Of a stretch of 13,672 bases of DNA, positions 6,940 to 13,672 are shown piece after piece (positions within the stretch are counted from its first letter, which is position 1; each line of letters begins with the position of its first letter). The stretch comes from Paludibacteraceae bacterium. Its GTDB lineage: Bacteria; Bacteroidota; Bacteroidia; Bacteroidales; Paludibacteraceae. Location of the stretch: contig JAGCMZ010000240.1 in the NCBI GenBank assembly GCA_017646225.1, positions 1 to 13,672 on the forward strand, given 5' to 3'. A model generated the notes under the pieces. It searched no databases, was not told where the DNA came from, and worked only from the letters and a program-made list of their open reading frames with translations. The translations under genes and the position numbers were made by a program.

Positions 6940-6970
6940 TTTGTCGTTCACAAAAAATAAAATACCTTTG
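6940..6970 (+). promoter_or_regulatory. Proximal promoter of the regulator-amylase operon
   Basis: TTTG (6940-6943), 19 bases, then TACCTTTG (6963-6970), again a full consensus match. Transcription would begin near 6976, leaving a leader of about 24 bases. With the distal copy it forms a tandem pair 63 bases apart. Confidence 0.8.
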
Positions 6971-6999
6971 CCTTTTTACGTCCTCACTCCTAGATTTTA

Positions 7000-8019
7000 A
7001 TGCCTATGAAAGCACAAATTACTATTAAGGATATTGCTAAAGCTCTTAACATTTCGGCATCGACTGTATCGCGTGCATTGCAAGATCATCCCGACATCAG
7101 CAAGACCACCAAAGAAGCCGTTAACAAGTATGCAAAAGAGCATCATTACAAACCCAATGCCATTGCGCTAAGTTTGAAAATGAAACGTACCAATATTATT
7201 GGCGTTATTGTTCCTGAAATGGTGCATCATTTCTTTTCGTCTGTCTTTACGGGTATTGAAGACACCGCTAATGCAAGAGGATTTTCGGTGATTGTTTGCC
7301 AATCGTCTGAAGACTACGAAAAAGAAGTGAAGAGCATTAATACATTGCAATCGGCACACGTATGCGGTGTATTGGCATCGTTGTCTAAAAATGCCACCAA
7401 CTACGACCATTACAAGGAGTTGATAGAGGATGATATTCCATTGGTATTTTTTGACCGCATCTGCCCTGGGCTTAAAACAGACCGTGTGGTAGTAGACGAC
7501 TACACCGGATCATACAAAGCTGTAGAACATTTAATTAAGACTGGCAGCAAACGCATTGTATTCTTATCAGCTCCTACCAATATGGAGATTTCTAAGAATA
7601 GAATAAACGGTTACATGGATGCACTTCGTGCATACAAAATTCAACCCAACGAATCGCTTATTGTTGAATGCGACTCGCGCGACAAGGCCATAGAAATGGT
7701 TCCTGGACTTATTGACACTTTGCAACCCGACGCTTTCTTTGCTATCAACGACGAAACGGCTTCGGGCGTATTGTATGCTGCAAAACGCAAAGGTTTATTG
7801 GTTCCAGAAGACCTTCAAGTATGTGGTTTTGGCGATGGTAAAGTAGCAAAAGTATCGGATCCATCGCTTACAACAGTAGAACAAAACGGTTATGCTATGG
7901 GGGTAGAAGCTTGTAAAATGCTGCTAAACCGTATAGAGGGCGGCAACGATATGAAAGAAGTATCGCATAGCGTTATTAGAACCAACCTAATTGTGAGAGA
8001 ATCTACGCGTAAATTCTAG
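7000..8019 (+). CDS. LacI/GalR-family transcriptional regulator, likely of this locus
   Basis: 339 residues, the normal length for the family. The N-terminal helix-turn-helix is clear (about residues 7-30, ITIKDIAKALNISASTVSRAL). A hinge helix follows (YKPNAIALSLK, about 50-60), then a periplasmic-binding-protein-like sensor domain (TNIIGVIVPEM onward, including FFDR, VVVDDYTGSYKA, and the late PSLTTVEQNGYAMG). The start at 7000 is chosen; an ATG six bases later (7006) gives the same domain. It ends in TAG, 13 bases before the amylase gene. Diverging from susC and leading an amylase-permease operon, it probably represses the locus until a maltose-like sugar binds. The effector is inferred from context only. 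The classical Bacteroides Sus system uses the membrane regulator SusR instead. Confidence 0.93.
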   Translation: MPMKAQITIKDIAKALNISASTVSRALQDHPDISKTTKEAVNKYAKEHHYKPNAIALSLKMKRTNIIGVIVPEMVHHFFSSVFTGIEDTANARGFSVIVCQSSEDYEKEVKSINTLQSAHVCGVLASLSKNATNYDHYKELIEDDIPLVFFDRICPGLKTDRVVVDDYTGSYKAVEHLIKTGSKRIVFLSAPTNMEISKNRINGYMDALRAYKIQPNESLIVECDSRDKAIEMVPGLIDTLQPDAFFAINDETASGVLYAAKRKGLLVPEDLQVCGFGDGKVAKVSDPSLTTVEQNGYAMGVEACKMLLNRIEGGNDMKEVSHSVIRTNLIVRESTRKF

Positions 8020-8032
8020 AATAACTTACTAT

Positions 8033-9880
8033 ATGAAAAAAACTTTACTATTATTGATTGTTGGTTGTGCCACTTCTTTGGTAATGGCTGTCAACTGCAA
8101 AATTCAACACCTTGAGCCTTTGCATTGGTGGATAGGTATGCAAAACACCGAATTGCAACTAAGTGTACACGGCGAAAACATGGGATTATGCGAGGCTTCT
8201 GTGAATTATCCTGGCGTTACCATCGCTCGCCAAGTAAAAACAGACAACCCCAACTACTTGTTTGTTTACTTAAACATCGATCCTAGTACCCAACCTGGTA
8301 AATTCAACATTACCTTTAAAAAGGATGGTAAAAAATACACTTCTTGCAAATATGAATTAAAAGCACGCAAAGAAAACTCAGCACTACGTACCAGTTTTGG
8401 TCCTAGCGATGCGGTATATTTGCTTATGCCCGACCGTTTTGTGAACGGAAACTACAAAAATGACCAAGTAAAAGGATACAAACAAGGCATTAACCGTAGC
8501 AATTTAGGCGAACGTCATGGTGGCGACTTAGAAGGTGTTATTAGCAAAGTTCCTTACATTGCCGATTTGGGCTGTACTGCTTTGTGGATTACTCCTTTCT
8601 TTGACAATAACGATGACGCATACTCGTATCACCACTATGCAACAGGCGATTACTACAGTGTTGATCCTCGCTTAGGAACAAACGAAGATTATAAAAAATT
8701 GGCCGACGAATGCCACGCCAATGGCTTGAAACTAATTATTGACGTTGTACCAAATCACTGCGGTGGTGTTCACTGGTGGTGCAAAGACAAACCTGCCAAA
8801 GATTGGTTCCATGAATGGCCTCAATATACCGGATCTAACTACCGCATGACAGCATGGACAGACCCTCATGCTGCAGATATTGACAAAACTATTTTGGAAA
8901 AAGGCTGGTTCTCATACAACATGCCCGACTTGAACCTAGAAAACAAAGAATTATTTACCTATTTGTCGCAAGTGTACATTTGGTGGATTGAATATGCTAA
9001 TGTAGATGGTATTCGTGTTGACACCTATCCATACAACGACATTCGTTTGGCATCGCAATTCATTAAACGCTTCAAAGACGAATATCCTAACCTCAACATT
9101 GTAGGTGAATGCTGGGTGAAATCGCCACTTGAAATTGCCTATTACCAATCTGGCAATAACAACAAAGACGGTTTTGATTCCAACTTGCCAAGCGTAATGG
9201 ACTTTGTACTAAAAGACCACCTACACGCTGCCTTTAACGAAAAAGACAGTTGGGATTTTGGTTTGCCTCGTTTCTACGCACACTATGCACAGGATTTTGC
9301 GTATCCCGATGTAAACAACGTTATGAATTTCTTGGACAACCACGATATTGACCGTTTCTCTACTGCAGTAAAACGCAATCCCAACAAATTCAAAATGGGT
9401 ATAGCTCACTTGCTTACCACTCGCGGTTATCCACAAATTTATGCCGGTACCGAAATTATGATTGACGGCATTGCTGGTAACTACGAAGGGCACCGTTTTG
9501 ATTTCCCTGGCGGTTGGAAAGAAGACGAACGCAACGCCTTTACTGCCGAAGGTAGAACCGAAAAAGAAAACGATATCTTTAACTATACACGTGCACTTTT
9601 GCACTTTAGAAAAGATGCTACTGCTTTGCACACGGGCAAAATGAAACAATTTATTCCATACGATGGAATTTATGTATATGCTCGTTATAATGACAACCAA
9701 ACCGTACTAATTATTACCAATAATAACAACCAAGAAAAAAGCGTTAACTTGGAACGTTACAAAGAGGTATTAGGAACCTACACCAAAGCGATTGAAGTTA
9801 CTACCGGAAAAGAATATGCTCTATCAAACGCTATTCCTGTTCCTGGCAAATCATGTTTTGTATTGGATCTTAAACAATAA
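8033..9880 (+). CDS. susA: SusA-like GH13 neopullulanase / cyclomaltodextrinase
   Basis: 615 residues, close to the length I recall for Bacteroides SusA (about 617). It hydrolyses alpha-1,4 links in malto-oligosaccharides, cyclodextrins or pullulan, most likely in the periplasm. A signal peptide ends near MA (about residue 20). The N-terminal module (about 24-115) has the HLEPLHWWIGM motif typical of the SusA group. The GH13 barrel keeps all four regions: DVVPNH (Asp237, His242), GIRVDTYPY (Arg328, nucleophile Asp330), GECW (acid/base Glu359) and LDNHD (His437, Asp438). The catalytic set is therefore complete. A beta-sheet domain follows from about residue 525. An IVGC sequence at residues 9-12 resembles a lipobox, but the hydrophobic core before it is short, so ordinary cleavage is favoured. 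It is cotranscribed with the regulator upstream. Confidence 0.93.
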   Translation: MKKTLLLLIVGCATSLVMAVNCKIQHLEPLHWWIGMQNTELQLSVHGENMGLCEASVNYPGVTIARQVKTDNPNYLFVYLNIDPSTQPGKFNITFKKDGKKYTSCKYELKARKENSALRTSFGPSDAVYLLMPDRFVNGNYKNDQVKGYKQGINRSNLGERHGGDLEGVISKVPYIADLGCTALWITPFFDNNDDAYSYHHYATGDYYSVDPRLGTNEDYKKLADECHANGLKLIIDVVPNHCGGVHWWCKDKPAKDWFHEWPQYTGSNYRMTAWTDPHAADIDKTILEKGWFSYNMPDLNLENKELFTYLSQVYIWWIEYANVDGIRVDTYPYNDIRLASQFIKRFKDEYPNLNIVGECWVKSPLEIAYYQSGNNNKDGFDSNLPSVMDFVLKDHLHAAFNEKDSWDFGLPRFYAHYAQDFAYPDVNNVMNFLDNHDIDRFSTAVKRNPNKFKMGIAHLLTTRGYPQIYAGTEIMIDGIAGNYEGHRFDFPGGWKEDERNAFTAEGRTEKENDIFNYTRALLHFRKDATALHTGKMKQFIPYDGIYVYARYNDNQTVLIITNNNNQEKSVNLERYKEVLGTYTKAIEVTTGKEYALSNAIPVPGKSCFVLDLKQ

Positions 9881-9932
9881 AACCAACCCAACCTAAGCCT
9901 AAACCCTTAAACTATAACTAAATATTTTAATT

Positions 9933-10463
9933 ATGAACAACACGAATTTATCATTCGGAAAGCTTTTTAATTTAAGCTTTGGCTTTTTTGGCGTGCAAAT
10001 TGCATACGCTTTGCAAAGCGCCAACATCAGCCGTATTTTTGCCACATTGGGCGCAGACCCACATCAACTATCGTTTTTCTGGATTCTGCCTCCTCTTATG
10101 GGTATGCTTGTTCAACCCATTATTGGCAAGTTCTCTGATAAAACATGGTGCAGCTTAGGTAGACGTAAACCCTACTTATTGATAGGTGCCATTATCGCTA
10201 TTTTGGTAATGATTATGTTACCCAACGCAGGTAACTTTACCTTTACCCAATCTGTCTTTTTAGGATTAAATGCAGCCATGTGGTTTGGCTTGTTCTCGTT
10301 AATGTTCTTGGATACCTCTATTAACATTGCCATGCAACCCTTCAAAATGATGGTAGGCGACATGGTAAACGAAGAACAAAAAGGCCTTGCTTATTCTATC
10401 CAATCGTTCCTTTGCAACGCAGGTAGTTTGGCTGGTTATATCTTCCCTATCCTATTTACATAG
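9933..10463 (+). CDS. N-terminal open frame of the interrupted permease
   Basis: 176 residues ending at FPILFT. Five membrane segments are visible (about 10-33, 45-66, 79-98, 105-130, 148-175), plus the GRRKPY loop between helices 2 and 3. It lacks helix 6, so it is almost but not quite the N-terminal lobe of an MFS protein. Confidence 0.75.
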   Translation: MNNTNLSFGKLFNLSFGFFGVQIAYALQSANISRIFATLGADPHQLSFFWILPPLMGMLVQPIIGKFSDKTWCSLGRRKPYLLIGAIIAILVMIMLPNAGNFTFTQSVFLGLNAAMWFGLFSLMFLDTSINIAMQPFKMMVGDMVNEEQKGLAYSIQSFLCNAGSLAGYIFPILFT

Positions 10464-11270
10464 ATTGGCATTGCCAATACCGCTCCAGAAGGTGTCGTTC
10501 CTGATTCGGTTAAATGGAGTTTTTATGTAGGAGAAGCCTAGTTAATTTTCTGTGTACTTTACACCTTCTTTACTGTTAAAGAATTAAATCCTCAAGAGTA
10601 CGCTAAATTCCACGGAATTAAAGAAGATGAAAACCAAAAAGAAGAAAGTAGCTTTGTTAAATTATTGATGAATGCACCTTCTGCATTTTGGACTGTTGGT
10701 TTGGTTCAATTCTTTAGTTGGGCAGCCTTCTTGTTTATGTGGACCTATTCGAATGGTGCCATTGCATCACAATGCTTTGGCTGGGATGGTGTACAAACAT
10801 CAGCTCCTGCTTTCCAAGACGCAGGAAACTGGGTAGGTGTTTGTTTTGCTATTCAAGCGGTTGGTTCTATGATTTGGGCTATCTTTATCCCAATGTTAGA
10901 AAAAGCAACTGGCATTAAAGGTGCTTATGCTATTTCGCTTTTGGTAGGTGCTATCGGTTTTGCCTCAATTTTCTTTGTTAGCAACCAATACACATTGTTT
11001 GTATCGTATGCACTTATTGGTGCTGCATGGGCAGCTATGTTAGCTATCCCATTCACCATCTTAACCAACGCATTACAAGGAAGCAAAAGCATGGGCTACT
11101 ATTTGGGGCTATTTAACTGTACCATTTGCTTGCCACAAATTGTAGCAGCGCTATTGGGCGGTGTTATTCTTCAATTAATCAACGAATCGCAATCGGGCAT
11201 GATGGTTGCTGCAGGTGTACTTTTGGTATTGGGTGCTCTTAGCGTATTCATCATTAAAGAGAAGAAATAA
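10464..11270 (+). pseudogene. C-terminal remainder of the interrupted permease
   Basis: It continues in the same frame after the first TAG with IGIANTAPEG, meets the second TAG inside helix 6 (before LIFCVLYTFF), then stays open to TAA at 11268-11270. The first useful restart is ATG 10665, which gives a 201-residue piece beginning just before helix 7 and carrying helices 7-12. That piece matches the C-terminal MFS lobe. No ribosome-binding or promoter signal for a restart was seen. Confidence 0.7.
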
Positions 11271-11291
11271 ATCATTATCAATCAATATACT

Positions 11292-13672
11292 ATGAAAAAA
11301 ATCACATTATTTGCAGGGATTTGCCTTGGACTACTTGCGACAGCGTGCGGAAAGAAAGCATTGGATCTGCCCGCTACCGACGCATTGTCGTATGGCTTAA
11401 ATTCCAACATTACCCTAATAAAAGGGTTTAACGAGTTCAACACGCAAGATTACATCATCGATCCTGCCAAGGTTGACTCTGTTACATGCGACCAAAAAGG
11501 AATCGAAGTAAAACTATCGGAGGACAAAAACAAAGTAACGCTGAACATGTTATTTATGCGTCCTTTGGCCAACCTAACCTTGTGGGTAGAAGGCGTCCCC
11601 TACAGTATTTTATTGAAACGTTCCGACAAAATTGATTACACCTTCCAATACAACCCTAACGGCAAACGTTGGGACAAGGTGCAATTAGCTGGTCAAATGA
11701 ACGACTGGGTACCTAGTTTCCACCCAGACTTAACCTTAAACGCCGATGGAATTTACGAAGTAACCATCAATGTTAGCCCTGGTACTTACCTATACCAATT
11801 GGTACGCGATGGCGACTGGAATCACGACGAAACCAATCCCGAAAAAGTAGACAACAACTCGGGTAAATTTAACTCGGTTCTTCACATTCCTGGAACCCAA
11901 CACAAAGCACCTATCTTGCTTACCGAATCGTTCGACGGCACTTCATTTACCCTATCGGCAATGAACGAGCCAGAACAACTATACGTTTACTGGCAAAACT
12001 ACCTGCTTCCAGGTAATTTCTACCGTGTAAACGAAGGAAAAATCACCATCACTATTCCTAAAGAAGCAGATGCATTGGACCGCTCGTACATGCGCGTTAT
12101 CAGTGCCAACAAATTTGGTATCTCTAACGACATTTTAGTTCCATTGGATAAAGGCAACATCATTTCTGACATCAATCAAGTAAACCGTTTTGACAAACAC
12201 GCCGAAATTTTGTATTCGTTGATGGTAGACCGTTTTGTAGACGGCGACAGCAGCAACAACCATCCTATGAATCGTCCCGATGTATTACCACAAGCAGACT
12301 ATCACGGTGGCGACTTGGCAGGTATCACCCAAAAAATCAAAGATGGTTACTTTAACCAAATGGGATTCACTACCATCTGGATGACTCCTGTGGTTCAAAA
12401 CCCTATGGAACCTTACGGCGAACAACCCAATCCTCGTACCAAATTTTCGGGTTACCACGGTTACTGGCCTATCTCGTCTACTAAAGTTGATTTCCGTTTT
12501 GGCACCGAAGACGAGTTGAAAGAATTGGTAAAAACCGCACACGAACACGGACTAAACGTTATTTTGGACTACGTGGCTAACCACGTACACCAAGAACACC
12601 CCATGTTCAAAAACGACCCAACCATTTGTACTCCTCTTATTTTGCCTGATGGTACCAAAAACATTGCTATGTGGAACGAACATCGTCTAACTACCTGGTT
12701 CGACGAATTCATTCCTACCATCGATTATGGCCGTACCGAAATTGTAGAAACCATGACCGACTCTGCTTTGTACTGGATTCAAAACTTTGGTTTGGACGGT
12801 TTTAGACACGATGCTTGCAAACACGTTCCCGAAACATTCTGGCGTACACTTACCAAAAAAATCAAAGAACGCATAGAAATCCCATCGGGTAAACCTTTCT
12901 ACCAAGTAGGTGAATCGTACGGTAGCCCACAATTGATTAGCAGCTACGTAAACTCAGGTATGCTTACCGGTCAGTTTGACTTTAACGTATCGGACGATGC
13001 TTCTTCTGTATTTGCTTTGAACTCAGAAGACTTCCACCGTGTTAGCAACACCTTGAACACCAGCTTACGTGTATACGGATGCCACAACTTAATGGGTTAT
13101 ATTTCTGGCAACCACGACCGTGGCCGCTTTATTTCGTATGCTTCTGGTTCACTAAAATACGGCGAAGATTCTAAATTGGCAGGTTGGACCCGTCAAATTG
13201 GTGTAGACGATAGCACCGCTTACGACAAACTTATCCAATTAAATGCCTTTAATATGACCATCCCTGGTATTCCAGTGGTTTATTATGGCGACGAATTTGG
13301 TATGCCTGGTGGTAACGACCCTGACTGTCGTAGAATGATGCGTTTTGACGATCAATTGGTTGCACGCGAACAAGAAACACGCGATGCCGTTGCTAAATTG
13401 GGTCAATTGCGTAAAAACCAACTACCTCTTATCTATGGTGACTTTATTGAGTTATACCTAGAAAAGAATGTATGGGCATACGCTCGTAGCTACTTTGGCA
13501 AAACCGTTTTGGTGGTATTTAACCGCAATACCGAAGATAAAGAAATCACCATTCAATTGCCTAGCATGTTCAACGGCAAACAATATGAAGCAACCTTTAA
13601 TAGTTCATTCAGCCTTGAAAACGACTTGCTAACCATTAACGTTAAAAAGAATGGCGTAGAAGTATTGGTAGA
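11292..13672 (+). CDS. Lipoprotein GH13 alpha-amylase with N-terminal CBM48-like domain (3' end beyond window)
   Basis: 793 codons plus two bases are visible, open to the edge; no stop is reached. The signal peptide ends in lipobox A-T-A-C (lipidated Cys19), followed by GKK, so it is a membrane lipoprotein. Surface exposure like SusG is plausible but the acidic export signal is absent. Order: a beta-rich N-domain (about 40-112), a CBM48/glycogen-binding-like domain (about 114-199; VQLAGQMNDWVP, DGIYEVTINVSPGTYLYQLV, DGDWNHDE), another beta region (about 206-290), then the GH13 barrel. Catalytic regions are complete: LDYVANH (Asp426, His431), DGFRHDA (Arg505, nucleophile Asp507), VGESYG (Glu541), SGNHD (His608, Asp609). 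A C-terminal beta-domain begins near residue 710. It is longer than SusG (about 692 residues from memory). Last visible gene of the operon, it would cut starch or glycogen into pieces for import. Confidence 0.92.
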   Translation, partial: MKKITLFAGICLGLLATACGKKALDLPATDALSYGLNSNITLIKGFNEFNTQDYIIDPAKVDSVTCDQKGIEVKLSEDKNKVTLNMLFMRPLANLTLWVEGVPYSILLKRSDKIDYTFQYNPNGKRWDKVQLAGQMNDWVPSFHPDLTLNADGIYEVTINVSPGTYLYQLVRDGDWNHDETNPEKVDNNSGKFNSVLHIPGTQHKAPILLTESFDGTSFTLSAMNEPEQLYVYWQNYLLPGNFYRVNEGKITITIPKEADALDRSYMRVISANKFGISNDILVPLDKGNIISDINQVNRFDKHAEILYSLMVDRFVDGDSSNNHPMNRPDVLPQADYHGGDLAGITQKIKDGYFNQMGFTTIWMTPVVQNPMEPYGEQPNPRTKFSGYHGYWPISSTKVDFRFGTEDELKELVKTAHEHGLNVILDYVANHVHQEHPMFKNDPTICTPLILPDGTKNIAMWNEHRLTTWFDEFIPTIDYGRTEIVETMTDSALYWIQNFGLDGFRHDACKHVPETFWRTLTKKIKERIEIPSGKPFYQVGESYGSPQLISSYVNSGMLTGQFDFNVSDDASSVFALNSEDFHRVSNTLNTSLRVYGCHNLMGYISGNHDRGRFISYASGSLKYGEDSKLAGWTRQIGVDDSTAYDKLIQLNAFNMTIPGIPVVYYGDEFGMPGGNDPDCRRMMRFDDQLVAREQETRDAVAKLGQLRKNQLPLIYGDFIELYLEKNVWAYARSYFGKTVLVVFNRNTEDKEITIQLPSMFNGKQYEATFNSSFSLENDLLTINVKKNGVEVLV

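Larger units (their letters stand above)
9933..11270 (+). pseudogene. MFS sugar permease (GPH/SLC45, maltose-transporter type) with two in-frame TAGs
   Basis: The full frame is 445 codons and encodes a 12-helix major facilitator. It would carry maltose or short maltodextrins, probably with protons, over the inner membrane. The start at 9933 gives FGKLFNLSFGFFGVQIAYALQ (helix 1) and the diagnostic cytoplasmic loop FSDKTWCSLGRRKPY. SINIAMQPFKMMVGDMV, NTAPEGVVPDSVKWSFY and IPFTILTNALQGSKSMGYYLGLFN are also typical. TAG occurs at 10461-10463 (codon 177) and 10539-10541 (codon 203), with no frame change and good conservation between and beyond them. It follows susA by 52 bases and precedes the surface amylase by 21. 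Substrate is inferred from family and neighbours. Nonsense decay, sequence error or readthrough could each explain it. Confidence 0.85.

Noticed and set aside
9221-9700. A 159-codon minus-strand open frame inside susA
   Set aside because: It is antisense to conserved GH13 sequence including catalytic region IV, has no promoter or family motif, and reflects the codon bias of susA.
9881-9932. An AACC-rich stretch between susA and the permease as a repeat or regulatory element
   Set aside because: It is short and irregular with no consensus promoter or hairpin; it looks like ordinary spacer.
12285-12932. Minus-strand open frames inside the lipoprotein amylase
   Set aside because: They are antisense to the catalytic barrel, which is plainly the real gene although it has no stop inside the window.
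1-13672. CRISPR arrays, insertion sequences, attachment sites or tRNA genes
   Set aside because: No regularly spaced repeats, transposase-like frames, terminal inverted repeats or tRNA cloverleaf sequence were seen.

Overview
The window looks like part of a Bacteroidota (Bacteroidales) chromosome. It holds a SusC/SusD-type polysaccharide utilisation locus. Every upstream region read carries the phylum's promoter form (TTTG or TTG, about 19-20 bases, then TAnnTTTG), and no gene has a convincing Shine-Dalgarno sequence. The genus cannot be fixed by eye; a Prevotella- or Bacteroides-like gut bacterium is plausible.

Layout. Positions 1-243 contain no gene but carry two tandem minus-strand promoters pointing out of the left edge, of a type I associate with stable-RNA operons. 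Next comes a small minus-strand membrane protein gene (244-510). A minus-strand outer-membrane module follows, in transcription order: a TonB-dependent SusC transporter (6607-3617), a SusD-like lipoprotein (3592-1718), a terminator, and then a separately promoted SusE-position lipoprotein (1537-593) with its own terminator. A 392-base divergent regulatory region (6608-6999) separates this from a plus-strand set: a LacI-type regulator (7000-8019), a periplasmic SusA-like GH13 neopullulanase (8033-9880), an MFS sugar permease of the GPH/SLC45 type (9933-11270), and a lipoprotein GH13 amylase with an N-terminal CBM48-like domain that runs off the right edge (11292 onward).

How they work together (inferred from family knowledge). 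The lipoprotein amylase would cut starch or glycogen at the cell surface. SusC/SusD and the third lipoprotein would bind and import malto-oligosaccharides. SusA would trim them in the periplasm, and the MFS permease would take maltose or short maltodextrins into the cytoplasm. A LacI-family repressor takes the regulatory place that the membrane-bound SusR holds in the classical Sus system.

The striking feature is that two transport genes are interrupted by nonsense codons while the reading frame is otherwise intact. susD has one TAA (codon 342 of about 625). The permease has two TAGs (codons 177 and 203) around transmembrane segment 6, so the surviving open frames roughly match the two MFS lobes. 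SusC, both amylases and the regulator are open. Recent pseudogenisation, assembly or sequencing error, and readthrough are all possible. A general TAG reassignment is unlikely, because LacI and the small membrane protein both end on TAG.
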